Origin: Plantago major
Lineage: Eukaryota > Streptophyta > Magnoliopsida > Lamiales > Plantaginaceae
Assembly (NCBI GenBank): GCA_026545765.1
Contig: JAIFAC010000009.1
Span: 124,001-188,000, forward strand
Direction of reading: 5' to 3'
DNA length: 64,000 nucleotides
Shown: in pieces, positions 49,405 to 60,080 of the stretch
Layout of the letters: every line of letters begins with the position of its first letter
How positions within the stretch are numbered: position 1 is the first letter of the stretch
Made by a program: the position numbers and the translations under genes
Notes under the pieces: generated by a model
Told to the model about the DNA's origin: nothing
Seen by the model: only the letters and a program-made list of their open reading frames with translations
Database searches by the model: none

Positions 49405-51950
49405 AAGGGAATTTTGTGTGTACACTTAAACCTTTTACACGTTTTTGAACTTACACTAAAACTTTGCTCTTTTTTTTTTATTCAACACCAAAACCTTTCA
49501 AAAATTTTGCGAATAATAAAGGATGGATGGCGTTAAAGCTTCCGTCAGTGAAGGTAAAAGTGACGAATATCATGACCTATTTCCTCTCTGATTTTCCTTC
49601 CCATTCCCCATACTCAATTTCCCTCAAATTCTTCCACCCATTGAAGATATATATAATCCGCAAACTCCAAACCTAATTCACTCCCAATTCCCTAATTCTG
49701 CTCGATTTCGGCGACACTGGACAAATCTTTTGGAGCCGAGTCAAGTGAGTTTTCTTCCTGCATACCGGAGCATATCAGAACCTGACAGGGACCGACTTCT
49801 CATGTTTGTCAAGTCTGAGATTGATGTGCAACCGATGATGAGGCTACTGGAACTAATAAAAAACATGGAACGGGGGTCTTTACCTTGTATTTGAAGGGGG
49901 TAATAATGATCTGTGTATGGATCAGAAGAGCAAAAAGGATCTGGTGGAAATGGTTTTGTTCAGAATTTTCAAGATTGGAAAGGAAGAAGCATGGAAATAA
50001 AAAAAAACCGAGAAGAATAGAAGAATGATTACAAGAAGAATAGAAGATTGGTTCGGCGCTACTAAACGCAACACGTTTTCGGCTAAACGCAACACAAAAT
50101 ATTTGTAACTTTACTAAAATGCCCCCAACTCAAAAACAATCTTACAAACTTAACGAAAAATCGAAATAACTCGTATATACAAACACAAAAACATTAACAT
50201 GTACGATCGAACACAAAATAACAACTTTAAACATAAATCGAAAAAAAAATTTAAAAAAAATTCGGAAAATATTTCGTTTATAAAATCCAAGACCTGAAAG
50301 CTGGTTGAAAACGTAGTTGATTTGACGATGATGAGTTTGGTATTTGACTATAATTTCATATGAATCTGATTGATTCAGTCCACGCAGATACCAAGATCTA
50401 CAACTTTCAAGAAGGAACCATATCCAAATTCCGGCGTTTAGACACTTAGAAAAAAGAAAGAAAAAAAAACCTGCGGATGAAGAACTGGCCGGTTTTAAAA
50501 CCGGCCATTTCAAGAAGTGGCCGGTTTTAAAACCGGCCATTTCAAGAACTGGCCGGTATTAAAACCGGCCAGTTCTTCATCCCTCAGATTTTTTCTTTTT
50601 CCTTTTTTTTCAGTGTCTAAACATCAAAATTTGGACATTGTTCATTCTTGAAACTTGTAGATCTTGGTCTTATCTACGCGTGGACACCAAGATCAGGTCA
50701 ATCGGAGTTCATATGAGAAATGTATGGCCAAAATGCCAAGGCTGCTCCATCGTAGTTCGAATTTCGCGCGCTTTCACTTAAACGGCTTTAAAATATTCGT
50801 CCGAACTCCGAATTCACTTCCGTTTCGACTGATCAACTACATTTTCAATCACCTTTCAGGTATTATTATAAATTTCAAGGATATTTTTTATGAGTCTTGT
50901 TAGTGTTTTGTTACGTTTTCGTGTTTTGTAGGTGTTTGGTAAAAAAGCATTGAAACAAGGTTAAACCAGTGCATATTAATGCATTAATGGAAGCATGAAA
51001 GTTCCAGGATCTAAAAGGTAGTTGAAAAGGGAGTTAATCAGTTCAGATTGATTTATAGTTCAATTTCATATGAACTTGATTGACCTGATCTTGGTATCCG
51101 CGAGCAGATAAGACCAAGATCTATAATTCAAGGAATCATGTCCAACTTTCGACGTTTAGACACTCAAAAAAAAGGAAAGAGAAAAAATCTGAGGGATGAA
51201 GAACTGGCCGGTTTTAAAACCGGCCAGTTCTTCATCTGCAGTTTTTTTTTCTTTCTTTTTTTTAAGTGTCGAAACGCCGGAATTTGGATATGGTTCCTTC
51301 TTGAAAGTTGTAGATCTTGGTCGTACCTACGCGTGGACACCAAGATCAGGTCAATCGGAGTTCATATGAGAAATTTATGGCCAAAATACCAAGACTGTTA
51401 CATCGTAGTTCGAATTTCAAGCGCTTTCACTTAAACGGCTCTAAAATATCCGTCCGAACTCCAAATCCACTTCCGTTTCGACCGATCGACTACGTTTTCA
51501 ACCATCTTTCATCTCTTGGATTTTATAAACGAAATATTTTCCGAAATGTTTTTAAATTTTTTTTCGATTTATGTTTAAAGTTGTTATTTTGTGTTCGATC
51601 GTGCATGTTAATGTTTTTGTGTTTGCATATACGAGTTATTTCGATTTTTCGTTAAGTTTGTAAGATTGTTTTTGAGTTGGGGGCATTTTGGTAAAGTTAC
51701 AAATATTTTGTGTTGCTTTAAAAACGCGTTATGCTTAACATTGTTTTTGTTGCCAGATGTTTAACAATATTGTTTCTCACTTTTACCCTAATTCAGCACA
51801 TGTTTTACATGTCTACTAACGTAATAGCAAACACCGTCAATGTTTGGTGTTACGGCAAAAAAATTTGAAAAGTTTTGGTATTGAATGAAAAAAAAAAGGT
51901 GTTTGTGTAAGTTCAAAAATGTGCAAAAGGTTTAAGTGTAAAAAAAAATC
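49405..51950. mobile_element. Complex foldback element with GGCCGGTTTTAAAACCGGCC palindromes
   Basis: The ends at about 49412-49500 and 51870-51943 are inverted copies (ACACTTAAACCTTTT, then TTTTTGAACTTACAC). Inside, 50041-50470 and 51250-51740 are long inverted copies, and a module around CACCAAGATCAGGTCAATC occurs in both orientations (50641+, 51335+; 51110- and, diverged, 50380-). Three exact and one imperfect copy of a 20-bp palindrome lie at 50487-50506, 50519-50538, 51206-51225 and 50551-50570. The structure suggests a Mutator-like foldback; a clean TSD was not found. No transposase is encoded. Confidence 0.65.
49735..49892 (+). other. Possible captured gene fragment inside the foldback element
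   Basis: A short frame from about 49759 reads AYRSISEPDRDRLLMFVK and continues with a helical-looking segment to a stop near 49892. It is preceded by sequence resembling a gene leader (CCCAATTCCCTAATTCTGC). This could be a captured exon, as in Pack-MULEs; the source gene is not recognised. Confidence 0.3.
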
Positions 51951-52216
51951 CTCTTAAATAAAATTTTTTCATCTCTATATTTATCTGATCACCGCAAGAA
52001 GTAAGAAAAATCACCACCATTATAACCACAAACAAAACTCTTTTTGAAACGCAGAATAGCTTTGACTGACTTACACAAGCTAGCAAATACTAAATATAAA
52101 CAACAAGGCGAGGTTACATGCCAACTAGATTTCTTTTTATATTCTATTTTTTCATTATAAGACAAAGTCTCACCCTGTGTGCTTATATCCTATTTTGCAT
52201 TTCCTTAGGTACTCTT
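51951..52216. other. Possible intron and upstream DNA of the split host gene
   Basis: AT-rich, without coding signals, ending in TTTGCATTTCCTTAG and then TTTTTACATACATAG, either of which could be a 3' splice site. Confidence 0.35.
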
Positions 52217-52361
52217 CCGTTTTTACATACATAGGTTCTCTTCTTAAGAAAAGGAATTTGTCCATTAGTGACGAAGATGAGTACGAATCGGATTTGGAAA
52301 ACTACGACGACTTTGATGTGCCTTCTGACTTCAATTTCGGTGAGGAGGAAGATGAAACTCC

Positions 52362-54273
52362 TGCTGGTCCAGATAATGGCAAAGTAAAAGACTAGAGGGG
52401 GCGGTGAATAGTCTTTTAAAACTTTTGTCGATAAAATTGTTTCTCAGAAAGTTGGGTAACTTTATGATACTTATAATCAGAATAGCGAAAGTCTTTCTGA
52501 TAAGTGCACGTGCTCAGTAAGCTAGTAAAGTGTGTAAATTACTTTTCAAGTAAGTAAAGGCGTAGTAAGAGCAGTAGCAATAACACAAGAGCTTTACAAA
52601 GGTATCTCAAGGTGGCGTAATCCTTCAACTAATCCACTTCGCCTTTCTCGCACTCTAGAATCCACTAAGACAGATAATTGAGTTCACCTTACAAATATCT
52701 TCTCTCGATTCCTAAATACACTAGGTTCCCAACCAAGTGTTCCTCCTGAGTTCTTCCCCAGCTTTCCTAGCCAAGTACTTCCTCTAATCAGAACCTTTAA
52801 CCTTGGAGTTATTCCTTAGTTTCCCAAATTAAGTACTTCCTCAACTCCACGCCTTTTTCTGGTGTTGGTTAAGAATAGTTTATCAGATTGGTAGATTAAT
52901 AACTTCCACAGTTATGTAATGCTACCTTCTAGAACAAGAGTCACTTAACACACTTGGACAGTATGTGGTGATATGTTCTTTTCTGACCCAAGTCTATGTT
53001 CTTCGTTTAGGAGAATGAATGTCTTAGCAAGTCGCAGAAGTGCTTCAATTCAACTCCTTCACAACAGATATAGCTTGTTAAGGATCAGGACACTTAGAAC
53101 TTTCATGCTACTTAGAATCAAGAGCTTGGTCGCAACTGTAAAGCTAGAGAGTAAGTAGGTAGAAGGCTTGTATGCTTGAGTGTAGGATATTAAATTCAGT
53201 CGTTCAAGTGTGTGTTCAAGCATTCTAAGTGGTGATATTTATAGTTGAAAATCAAGCCGTTTCAATTACTATCTGTTAGGCTATTGAGATTCAAACTACA
53301 AACAATCCGTTGATAGTACTGCAGAACTTTTGTCTCTTTGTTCAAAGATAAAGCTTTTGCTCAACTAGTTCTGCAATGGCATTAAATGCACTGTACTATC
53401 TTGTGTCCTGTTGTGCCAACGGAACTATGCACGTTGTCTGAGGCTGTGCACGTTGCTATCAGAAACTCCAACCCTTTCAGAAACTAAGGAAAACATTGTT
53501 TCTTCTAGAAACATAGTTTTCACTAAGTTATCTTTTGCATTATGGTTTCTGAGGCACAATTCCTTAGTCTTCTGTAATCTTATGCAGTCTTCATATCTTC
53601 AGATAGTTGAGCTCTTCACCGGATGTAGGGTCGCGTTTAACCGAGCTTTTATCGAAAATGAGCTCGATAAAAGCTAGGTTGCTCGAGCTCGAGCTTTTTT
53701 TGTAGCTCGATTGAGTTTTCGAGCCGAGCTCGAACTTTGTAAAGCTCGGCTCGAAAGCTCGTCGAGCAGCTCGGTTATAGTTATTATTAATTATATAATA
53801 TATAATATATATTTAAAAATTAAAAAAAACAAAACCCTACTTCATTTTTGGAAATTTTCAAGCTTTCGAGCCGAGCTTATTTCGAGCTTTGTAAGTTTTC
53901 GAGCTCACGAGCTGAGCTTTCGAGCTTTAAAGGTTCGATTTGAAAAAAAAATCGAGCTCACGAGCCGAGCTCGAGTCGAACAAATTATTTCGAGCTCGAG
54001 CTCAAATTTTGCAACTCGATCGAGCTCGAGCTCTAGCACAAAAATGATAAACGAGCCGAGCCGAGCTAGCTGGATGCCTTCTTCTTGGTCTTCTTCAAAG
54101 ATATAAAATTACATTCAGAGACCAAACATCCTATACAAGATTTACTAGACTAATCATACTATGTATACTTCCTCTTTTACAATGTTCAAGTGAACCAAGA
54201 GTACTAGATACCTTTCTGAACTAAGGTATTCATTATGGTGTACTGATCAAAACTAAACAGATATTTCCTAACA
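52362..54273 (-). mobile_element. Solo LTR of a SIRE-type copia element
   Basis: Minus strand TGTTAGGAAATATCTG to GGACCAGCA, flanked by ACTCC (52357-52361) and ACTTC (54274-54278), a 5-bp duplication with one change. It is homologous to 44707-46304 along its length but carries a MITE insertion. No primer site or polypurine tract adjoins, and host coding sequence continues on both sides. Confidence 0.8.
53626..54068. mobile_element. hAT-like MITE rich in GAGCTCGAGC
   Basis: 443 bp absent from the other LTR copies. The ends TAGGGTCGCGTTTAACCGAGC and (inverted) TAGCTCGGCTCGGCTCGTTT are imperfect inverted repeats. The right 8-bp flank GCTGGATG equals the ancestral LTR sequence and the left flank is ACCGGATG, an 8-bp TSD with two changes, as hAT elements make. 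Dense GAGCTCGAGC blocks can fold on themselves. Its ORF is not a protein gene. Confidence 0.65.
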
Positions 54274-54318
54274 ACTTCTAAATTTGACGTGACTGTCGCT
54301 AAGAAGAATTAGAGGGAG

Positions 54319-55772
54319 TGTTAGGAATATCTGTTAGTATTTTGATCACTCATCACATGTTCTTATCTTAGCCAGAAAGGTGATTAAGTACTATTGGTTC
54401 ACTTGAACATTGTAAAAGAGGAAATCACTGAGTATGATTAGTCTAGTAAATTTTGTATTAGGATTATAGGTCTCTGAGTTTAATTTTTATTTCCAGAAGA
54501 CCATGAAGATCAATCCTAGCAATGGAGCTTTTCTGAAGATTAGAAGACTGAAGATTGCACAAGATTTATGAAGATATCAAGGTTTAGTCTAACTCAGAAA
54601 GACTATGTCCTTAATCCTTTCTTATGTGTATTTACTTACTTTTGAAATATGATTCTGGACATACGACATCATGAGTATGGAGCATGCAAGCCATCAGAAA
54701 GGCTCATGTATCCGTTGAAGACTACAGGACAAGAAATAGTACAAGTGCATTAATTGCATCGGCAGAAAAGTCACCAAGGTAGTCCTCTCTGAGACATGAG
54801 ACAAGGACTTCTGAGTACTCATTTTAAGATAAGTATGGACTGAATTTGAATTGTGTCTAACGGATATCATTCCAACAACTCTCAAATTCATCTATATATA
54901 TCACACACTTAGATGCTGAGAAATACACCTTAGAACGCTCTATCTTGCAAACTTACCATCAAGCAAAGTATTCTCTCAAGCACTCTACTACCCTTTCTGA
55001 AAGCTTTATGTTGCTCGAAGAATCACTAGTAGTTCTAAGTTGTCCTGAACCTTAACAAGAGATTGTTATTCGTGAAAGAGTTGAACTATCAGATACCCTT
55101 TCTGAAGCTCATTCTCCATAACGGACATCAATTACTTGGGTCAATAAAGAGCAGACTGCCATCCACTGAACAAGTGTATTAAGTAGTCTTGTTCTATTAG
55201 GCTCTCTGAAAACATAACTGAAAAGTTATACGAGAAGCCTCTCTGACAAACCTTATAACCAACACCATCAAGGCGTGGAGTAGAGGAAGTACTTGATTTG
55301 GAAAATCAAGGAATAACTCCAAGGTTATCGGAGTAGAGGAAGTACTTCATTTGGGAAATCAAGGAATAACTCCAAGGTTATCTGAGTAGAGGAAGTACTT
55401 AGCTCTAGGAGTCAGAATAACTCGGGGAACATTTGGTTGGGAACCATTTGTTTAGGAATCTTAGAATAGGATTATTGTAAGGTGAACTCAATTATCTTCT
55501 AGTGAATTCTAGGTCTCGTAAAACTCAAGTTGATTAGTCGACGATTACGCCACCTCCAGATACCACTATACTTGCGTGTCATTTACCTTTCAGATTTACA
55601 TTTCAAAAAGCACACACATACTTATTGTTTCTATACTTACCTATCTTAAAGTCTTCCATTCTCAATTTAAGTATTAGAAACCCCTGTGTTTATGAGAAAT
55701 CGTGTTTATCGACAAAAGTTTTAAAGACTATTCACCCCCTAGTCTTTTACTTTGCCGTTATCCGGACCAACA
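54319..55772 (+). repeat. 5' LTR of SIRE copy 2
   Basis: 1454 bp, TGTTAGGAATATCTG to CCGGACCAACA. It is clearly related to, but diverged from, the LTRs of copy 1. A TATA-like TCTATATATATCACAC is at about 54890-54905. A phrase around GAGGAAGTACTT and AAGGAATAACTCCAAGG is repeated three times at about 55270-55410. Confidence 0.9.
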
Positions 55773-55774
55773 AG

Positions 55775-55790
55775 TGGTATCGAGCAGAGG
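55775..55790 (+). promoter_or_regulatory. Degenerate tRNA-iMet primer site, SIRE copy 2
   Basis: TGGTATCGAGCAGAGG, two bases after the LTR. Against TGGTATCAGAGC one base is missing, which would weaken priming. Confidence 0.75.
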
Positions 55791-55864
55791 TTCACAAGCC
55801 TTCAGATCAACCTAGATCCCCAGATAGGTGAAGGAACTTTGTCCCTTTCTGAGGACTATGTAAT

Positions 55865-58141
55865 TTGTGTGTTAAGTGTGCAGGTATGTCTCTGAGTGAT
55901 GCACCCGTTCTGAAGCTAGAAAACTACGAGAAATGGAAGAACAACATGATGCTCCATCTGGAGGCCATTAGTGACGAGATGATCTATGTCATCAATGAAG
56001 GGCCTATCAAAATCAGACAACTCAAACAAGTTACTGAGGTGTCTGATGGAAGAAAAGCCTTAGACAAGGAAGATGGAAGCGAGGATACGGCTACTAGTGA
56101 TAGTGGTCGTGTTGCTCGTGGAAGCATTATGTATAAAGACAAGCCAAGAGAGCTCTGGACATCTGAAGATGCCAAGAGACACAGATTGGATGGTCAAGCT
56201 CGTAATATCATCATCAGATTGACACCTGAGCACATACAAGTAAATGGGGTGCTAAACGGCGAAAGTCACTCGCAATTGATTGAAGAAATCTGTGCCGGGA
56301 CTGAGAAAACCAAGGAAAACAAGTTTGAAGTTCTTAAATTGAAGTTCCAAACCTTCAAACAAGGTCCCACTGAAACTCTGGAAGAACTTGATTTCAGGTT
56401 TACTACACTTATGAGTGATATGGCTGCACTTGGTGAAAGTAACAGATACTCCCAGCCAGAAAAGATTAAGACTATTGTCAGAAGTCTCAATCACAACTGG
56501 GAGCACACTAAGTTCTTTTATTTCAACCAAGGGATGCCAAATATTACTCCAGTAGAGCTCTTCTCTCATCTTGCTACTGTAGACTATGAGACAACTCAGA
56601 GAGAACAAACAGCTGAAAAGTTGCAAAGTGTTGCTCTAGTTTCTCAAGGTACTTCTGAAAAGAAGGATACCAAAGATGCATCTGAAGAAAATTCTCTTGC
56701 AATAAGACACATGAAGAAATTTGTGAGTCAAGAGATTAAGAGAAGAAAAGCTAAAGAAAGGCTGAAAAAGCATCTTGGCCCAAACTATTATCAGTACAAG
56801 AACATACAAATGAACAACTCTCTGAACACCCCCATTCAGAAAGGTGTTAATCAAGTCAGAGAAATAGGAAATGATATCTGCTTCTATTGTCAAAAGCCTG
56901 GTCACTTCAAGAGAGATTGTCTTGCTTTAAACAAGCTCAAGACAGGTGACAAGAAGGACAGAAGAAATTTCAAGAGAAATCAAAGGGCCTTACTGACTGA
57001 AGAAAGGAAGAAGATTCAAATTCAACTTGATGGTCTAGACATTGAGACAGATTCTGAAGATGGAGATTCAGATGACTCAAACCTACCATCACCAGAATTG
57101 TGTGGAATCACCCACGATGTAATCGACTTCGGCCTTAAGAAGAATGAAATGTGTGGAATTGCTGAGATTGCTGGTCCAGACATCTCCAACATTGAAATAT
57201 GTCTTATGGTTGATGAGGTAACTAACAATTCACAATTTCTCTACTATGAGAGTGATGATGGAATTGAGGATCTGGAGTTGGTCAAGAGTGAATTGGATCG
57301 TTATGAGAAAGAATTTCTGGAAGCACAATCCAAAACCAGAATTCTAGAGGAAAGCAAAGAAACTCTTGAAAAAGAGGTTTCTGAGCTAACCAGAGTATCT
57401 GAGAACAAGAACGCTGAAATAGCCTTTCTGAAAGCTCAGATATCTGAGAATGAAAATTCTCACAAACTAGCCTTGGATGAACTTAATAAGAAATTGATGA
57501 AGCTGCTTTCTGAGAATGAAGAACTCAGAAAGAAAGTGCTATCCTTCCAATCTTATGCGAAGGCTAGTGACACTCTCACTGGGGTTCAATCCTATCTGAG
57601 AGATCCCTCTGAGAAAGGTGGACTTGGACTTGATGAACAATCAAGTAATTCATCTCCTCTGAAGAAGAGTGATGAAAGGTTGACCTTTGTAAAAAGTCAA
57701 CAGAATGATTCTTCAACCACCTATAGCATTGGTCAGAAAGCTAGGGTAGTTGACAAAGGAAAAGGAGTTGCAACCCAGCCTTTCAAAGAACAACAAGTTC
57801 ACAAGAAACATGTGGATAAGGTTTCTGAAAATAAACACAACCCTCAGATATGCAACCATCCACATTGTTGCATTACTAGGAAGGGAAGAATTGCTGGAAC
57901 AGGCAAATTCTCTACTGTACCATTTTATGAAAATAAAGATGGTGCAAAAACTAGTAAGGCTTTTGAAGAGCGCATTCAGAAAGCCAAAGGTGTTCGAAAT
58001 GGCATTGGCTATCGTGCTATTGGAAAGGTCCTTTTGCAACAATATAAGGAAGGACAAGAACAATGGCGCAAGGCTGATATTGCACGAGTAACAGATGTAT
58101 GGAAGAAATCTCAAGCCACTAAAAACCGAATGCCGATCTAG
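55865..58141 (+). CDS. Gag of SIRE copy 2, full-length frame
   Basis: 758 codons open, the longest frame in the window. The Met at 55886 (MSLSDAPVLKLENYEKW) matches the start of the copy 1 gag, so the seven residues before it are probably not original. Order: capsid-type gag domain (about residues 8-270, with LEAISDEMIYV and GPTETLEELDFRFTTL), a basic region, a CCHC zinc knuckle CFYCQKPGHFKRDC at about 339-352, a long acidic and coiled-coil section (about 375-570), and a basic C-terminus. Gag forms particles and packages RNA. At 758 residues it is longer than most copia Gags, as in the SIRE lineage. Being intact, it could be supplied to other copies in trans. Confidence 0.85.
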   Translation: MCVKCAGMSLSDAPVLKLENYEKWKNNMMLHLEAISDEMIYVINEGPIKIRQLKQVTEVSDGRKALDKEDGSEDTATSDSGRVARGSIMYKDKPRELWTSEDAKRHRLDGQARNIIIRLTPEHIQVNGVLNGESHSQLIEEICAGTEKTKENKFEVLKLKFQTFKQGPTETLEELDFRFTTLMSDMAALGESNRYSQPEKIKTIVRSLNHNWEHTKFFYFNQGMPNITPVELFSHLATVDYETTQREQTAEKLQSVALVSQGTSEKKDTKDASEENSLAIRHMKKFVSQEIKRRKAKERLKKHLGPNYYQYKNIQMNNSLNTPIQKGVNQVREIGNDICFYCQKPGHFKRDCLALNKLKTGDKKDRRNFKRNQRALLTEERKKIQIQLDGLDIETDSEDGDSDDSNLPSPELCGITHDVIDFGLKKNEMCGIAEIAGPDISNIEICLMVDEVTNNSQFLYYESDDGIEDLELVKSELDRYEKEFLEAQSKTRILEESKETLEKEVSELTRVSENKNAEIAFLKAQISENENSHKLALDELNKKLMKLLSENEELRKKVLSFQSYAKASDTLTGVQSYLRDPSEKGGLGLDEQSSNSSPLKKSDERLTFVKSQQNDSSTTYSIGQKARVVDKGKGVATQPFKEQQVHKKHVDKVSENKHNPQICNHPHCCITRKGRIAGTGKFSTVPFYENKDGAKTSKAFEERIQKAKGVRNGIGYRAIGKVLLQQYKEGQEQWRKADIARVTDVWKKSQATKNRMPI

Positions 58142-58365
58142 AAGGAATCGCCGTAAAGGCTATGTTATTTAAAAGCAACCCGTAAACCTGTGGTCCGTAG
58201 CACCAAAGGGAACACCTAGAAACACCCCAAGAAGGAAGATTGAGATTAAAATTACTGATTTTTTTGCATCTCCTTCTGATCAAGTTAGACAAACACAAAC
58301 TCCCTAGAAATTCACTAAAATGTGGATTCCTACTGGAAGAATGTTTAGTCTAAGTGGTTCTAAAT
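58142..58365 (+). other. Deletion junction between gag and RT, SIRE copy 2
   Basis: The sequence follows copy 1 up to ATTCCTACTGGAAGAATGTTTAG, which in copy 1 lies just before protease, then jumps at about 58362 to the linker in front of RT. Protease and integrase (about 1.2 kb in copy 1) are missing. Confidence 0.75.
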
Positions 58366-59529
58366 GGTTCTAACTCGGGAAATGACCTCTCTGACAGGCA
58401 TGACCCAGAAAGCTCTCACACTGAGCAAGTGTCAGACATTCACCGCCCCTCTGAGGTGCAAGATGTCACAGATACTGAAGAAGTATCAAGTCATAATCAT
58501 AGTGATTCACATTCAGATCACATAGATGTTGACCCTACTATCCCTAAACCCGTGATGAGATGGATCAAGGATCATCCTGCAAAAAATGTGATTGGACCAA
58601 TCAATCAAGGTGTTAGGACTAGGAGAGCAATAGCTGAAAATGCTAACTCTCTCTCTGTGTTAGGACTAGAAGAGTTGGATCAGTTTGAGAGAAACAAAGT
58701 CTGGAAACTAGTTTCATTTGTAGAAGGAATATCTGTGATTGGAACTAAGTGGGTTTTCAGAAACAAGATGAATGAATCTGGTGAAATAACAAGAAACAAA
58801 TCAAGGTTGGTTGCCAAGGGATTCATCCAGACTGAAGGTTTAGATTTTGATGAGTCATATGCACCAGTTGCCAGATTGGATGCAATAAGACTCTTTCTGG
58901 CCTTTGCAGCTCATAAAGACTTTAAAGTTTATCAGATGGATGTCAAAAGTGCATTCTTGAATGGTGAACTTGCTGAGGAAGTCTATGTTGAACAACCACC
59001 TGGCTTTGAAGTTTCCTCAGAAAGTAGAATGGTCTATAAGCTACAGAAAGCTCTATATGGACTGAAACAGGCTCCAAGAGCATGGTATGACACTTTGGCC
59101 AAATACCTTCTGGAAAGTGGTTTCAAGAAAGGTGAAGTTGATAAAACTTTATTTACTTTAAATCATGATGGGAAACTACTCTTAGTTCAAGTATATGTTG
59201 ATGACATTATATTTGGATCTAAGGACAAGCAACTTTGTGATGACTTTGCAAATCTCATGAAAATTAAGTTTGAGATGAGCATGATGGGAGAATTGAACTA
59301 TTTCCTAGGATTGCAAGTCAAGCAACTCAATGATGGAATATTCATTAGTCAGACAAAGTATGCAAAAGACATGCTCACAAAGTTCAATCTTAAGCCTTCT
59401 GAAAAGAATGCTAAGATACCTATGAGCATAGGAACCAAGATGACCTATAGTGAATCAGATAAGAGTGTTAATGAACACAAGTATAGGAAATTGATAGGTT
59501 CACTACTTTACCTTATCGCAAGGCACTGA
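58354..59529 (+). CDS. Reverse transcriptase of SIRE copy 2
   Basis: 391 codons open. An acidic linker (about residues 1-90) precedes the copia RT domain: [65 protein letters not shown], and the catalytic YVDD at 59194-59205, then [14 protein letters not shown]. The frame ends in YLIARH, where a normal copy goes on into RNase H. It lacks its own protease and integrase upstream and its Met is only the first in the open frame. The polymerase motifs themselves are intact. Confidence 0.85.
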   Translation: MVLNGSNSGNDLSDRHDPESSHTEQVSDIHRPSEVQDVTDTEEVSSHNHSDSHSDHIDVDPTIPKPVMRWIKDHPAKNVIGPINQGVRTRRAIAENANSLSVLGLEELDQFERNKVWKLVSFVEGISVIGTKWVFRNKMNESGEITRNKSRLVAKGFIQTEGLDFDESYAPVARLDAIRLFLAFAAHKDFKVYQMDVKSAFLNGELAEEVYVEQPPGFEVSSESRMVYKLQKALYGLKQAPRAWYDTLAKYLLESGFKKGEVDKTLFTLNHDGKLLLVQVYVDDIIFGSKDKQLCDDFANLMKIKFEMSMMGELNYFLGLQVKQLNDGIFISQTKYAKDMLTKFNLKPSEKNAKIPMSIGTKMTYSESDKSVNEHKYRKLIGSLLYLIARH

Positions 59530-60080
59530 TATTCAATATGCAAATGTGTGTGCTAGATTTTAAACAAATCCAATGCAATCACACTACAACATTGCTATGA
59601 AAATATTAAGGTATGTGAAAGGTACAGAGATGTAGGTTTGTGGTATCCTAAAGAAAGTGGATCGAGTTCGTCGTTACTCGATGTCGATTATGCTGGATCA
59701 ATGCTTGATAGGAAAAGCACCTCAGGAACTTGTCAGTTTCTGGGAACTAGACTTATCTCATGGTTTAGCAAAAAGCAAAACTCAATTGCAACTTTTACCA
59801 CGTAGGTCAATATATTGTCACGGTTGTTGTGCAACACAAATTCGTGGATTCAACAACAACTCGTAGACTATGGACTCAATGAAGAAAACTCCCATTTTCG
59901 TGATAACACAAGTGCCATTGCAATCACACGTAACCCCAAGTTCCATGCCATAACAAAGCATATTGATGTTAGACACCACTTCATCGAGACCATGTTGAGA
60001 AAGGCAATATAGAGATACTCAAGATCGCATGTAAGACCAACTTGCGACATCTTCACCAAGCCCCTACAAGAAAGCTTCTT
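59530..60080 (+). pseudogene. RNase H remnant of SIRE copy 2
   Basis: Copia RNase H motifs in changing frames: DRKSTSGTCQFLG (about 59708), ISWFSKKQNSIA (about 59757), DNTSAIAITRNPKFH and TKHIDVRHHFIE (about 59904-59990), then a decayed DIFTKPL. At least three frameshifts and a stop break it. Confidence 0.8.

Larger units (their letters stand above)
52232..54312 (+). pseudogene. Last exon of an unidentified host gene, split by a solo LTR
   Basis: After the acceptor-like ACATAG at about 52231 a frame reads SLLKKRNLSISDEDEYES and continues as an acidic tail (DDFDVPSDFNFGEEEDET) to the solo LTR at 52362. Without the LTR and one TSD copy the same frame continues with SKFDVTVAKKN and stops at TAG, 54310-54312. 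This in-frame restoration supports a real exon of about 55 codons ending in an acidic C-terminus. The family is not recognised. If transcribed now, the last dozen residues would be replaced by LTR-encoded ones. Confidence 0.5.

Noticed and set aside
50142..50540. 132-codon minus-strand frame with a hydrophobic end in the foldback element
   Set aside because: It lies across inverted repeats and palindromes, and the matching copy at 51250-51740 does not conserve it.
54311..54318. AGAGGGAG before the LTR at 54319 as a polypurine tract of a 3' LTR
   Set aside because: A primer site and gag follow this LTR, making it a 5' LTR; the purines are explained as host sequence after the stop codon.
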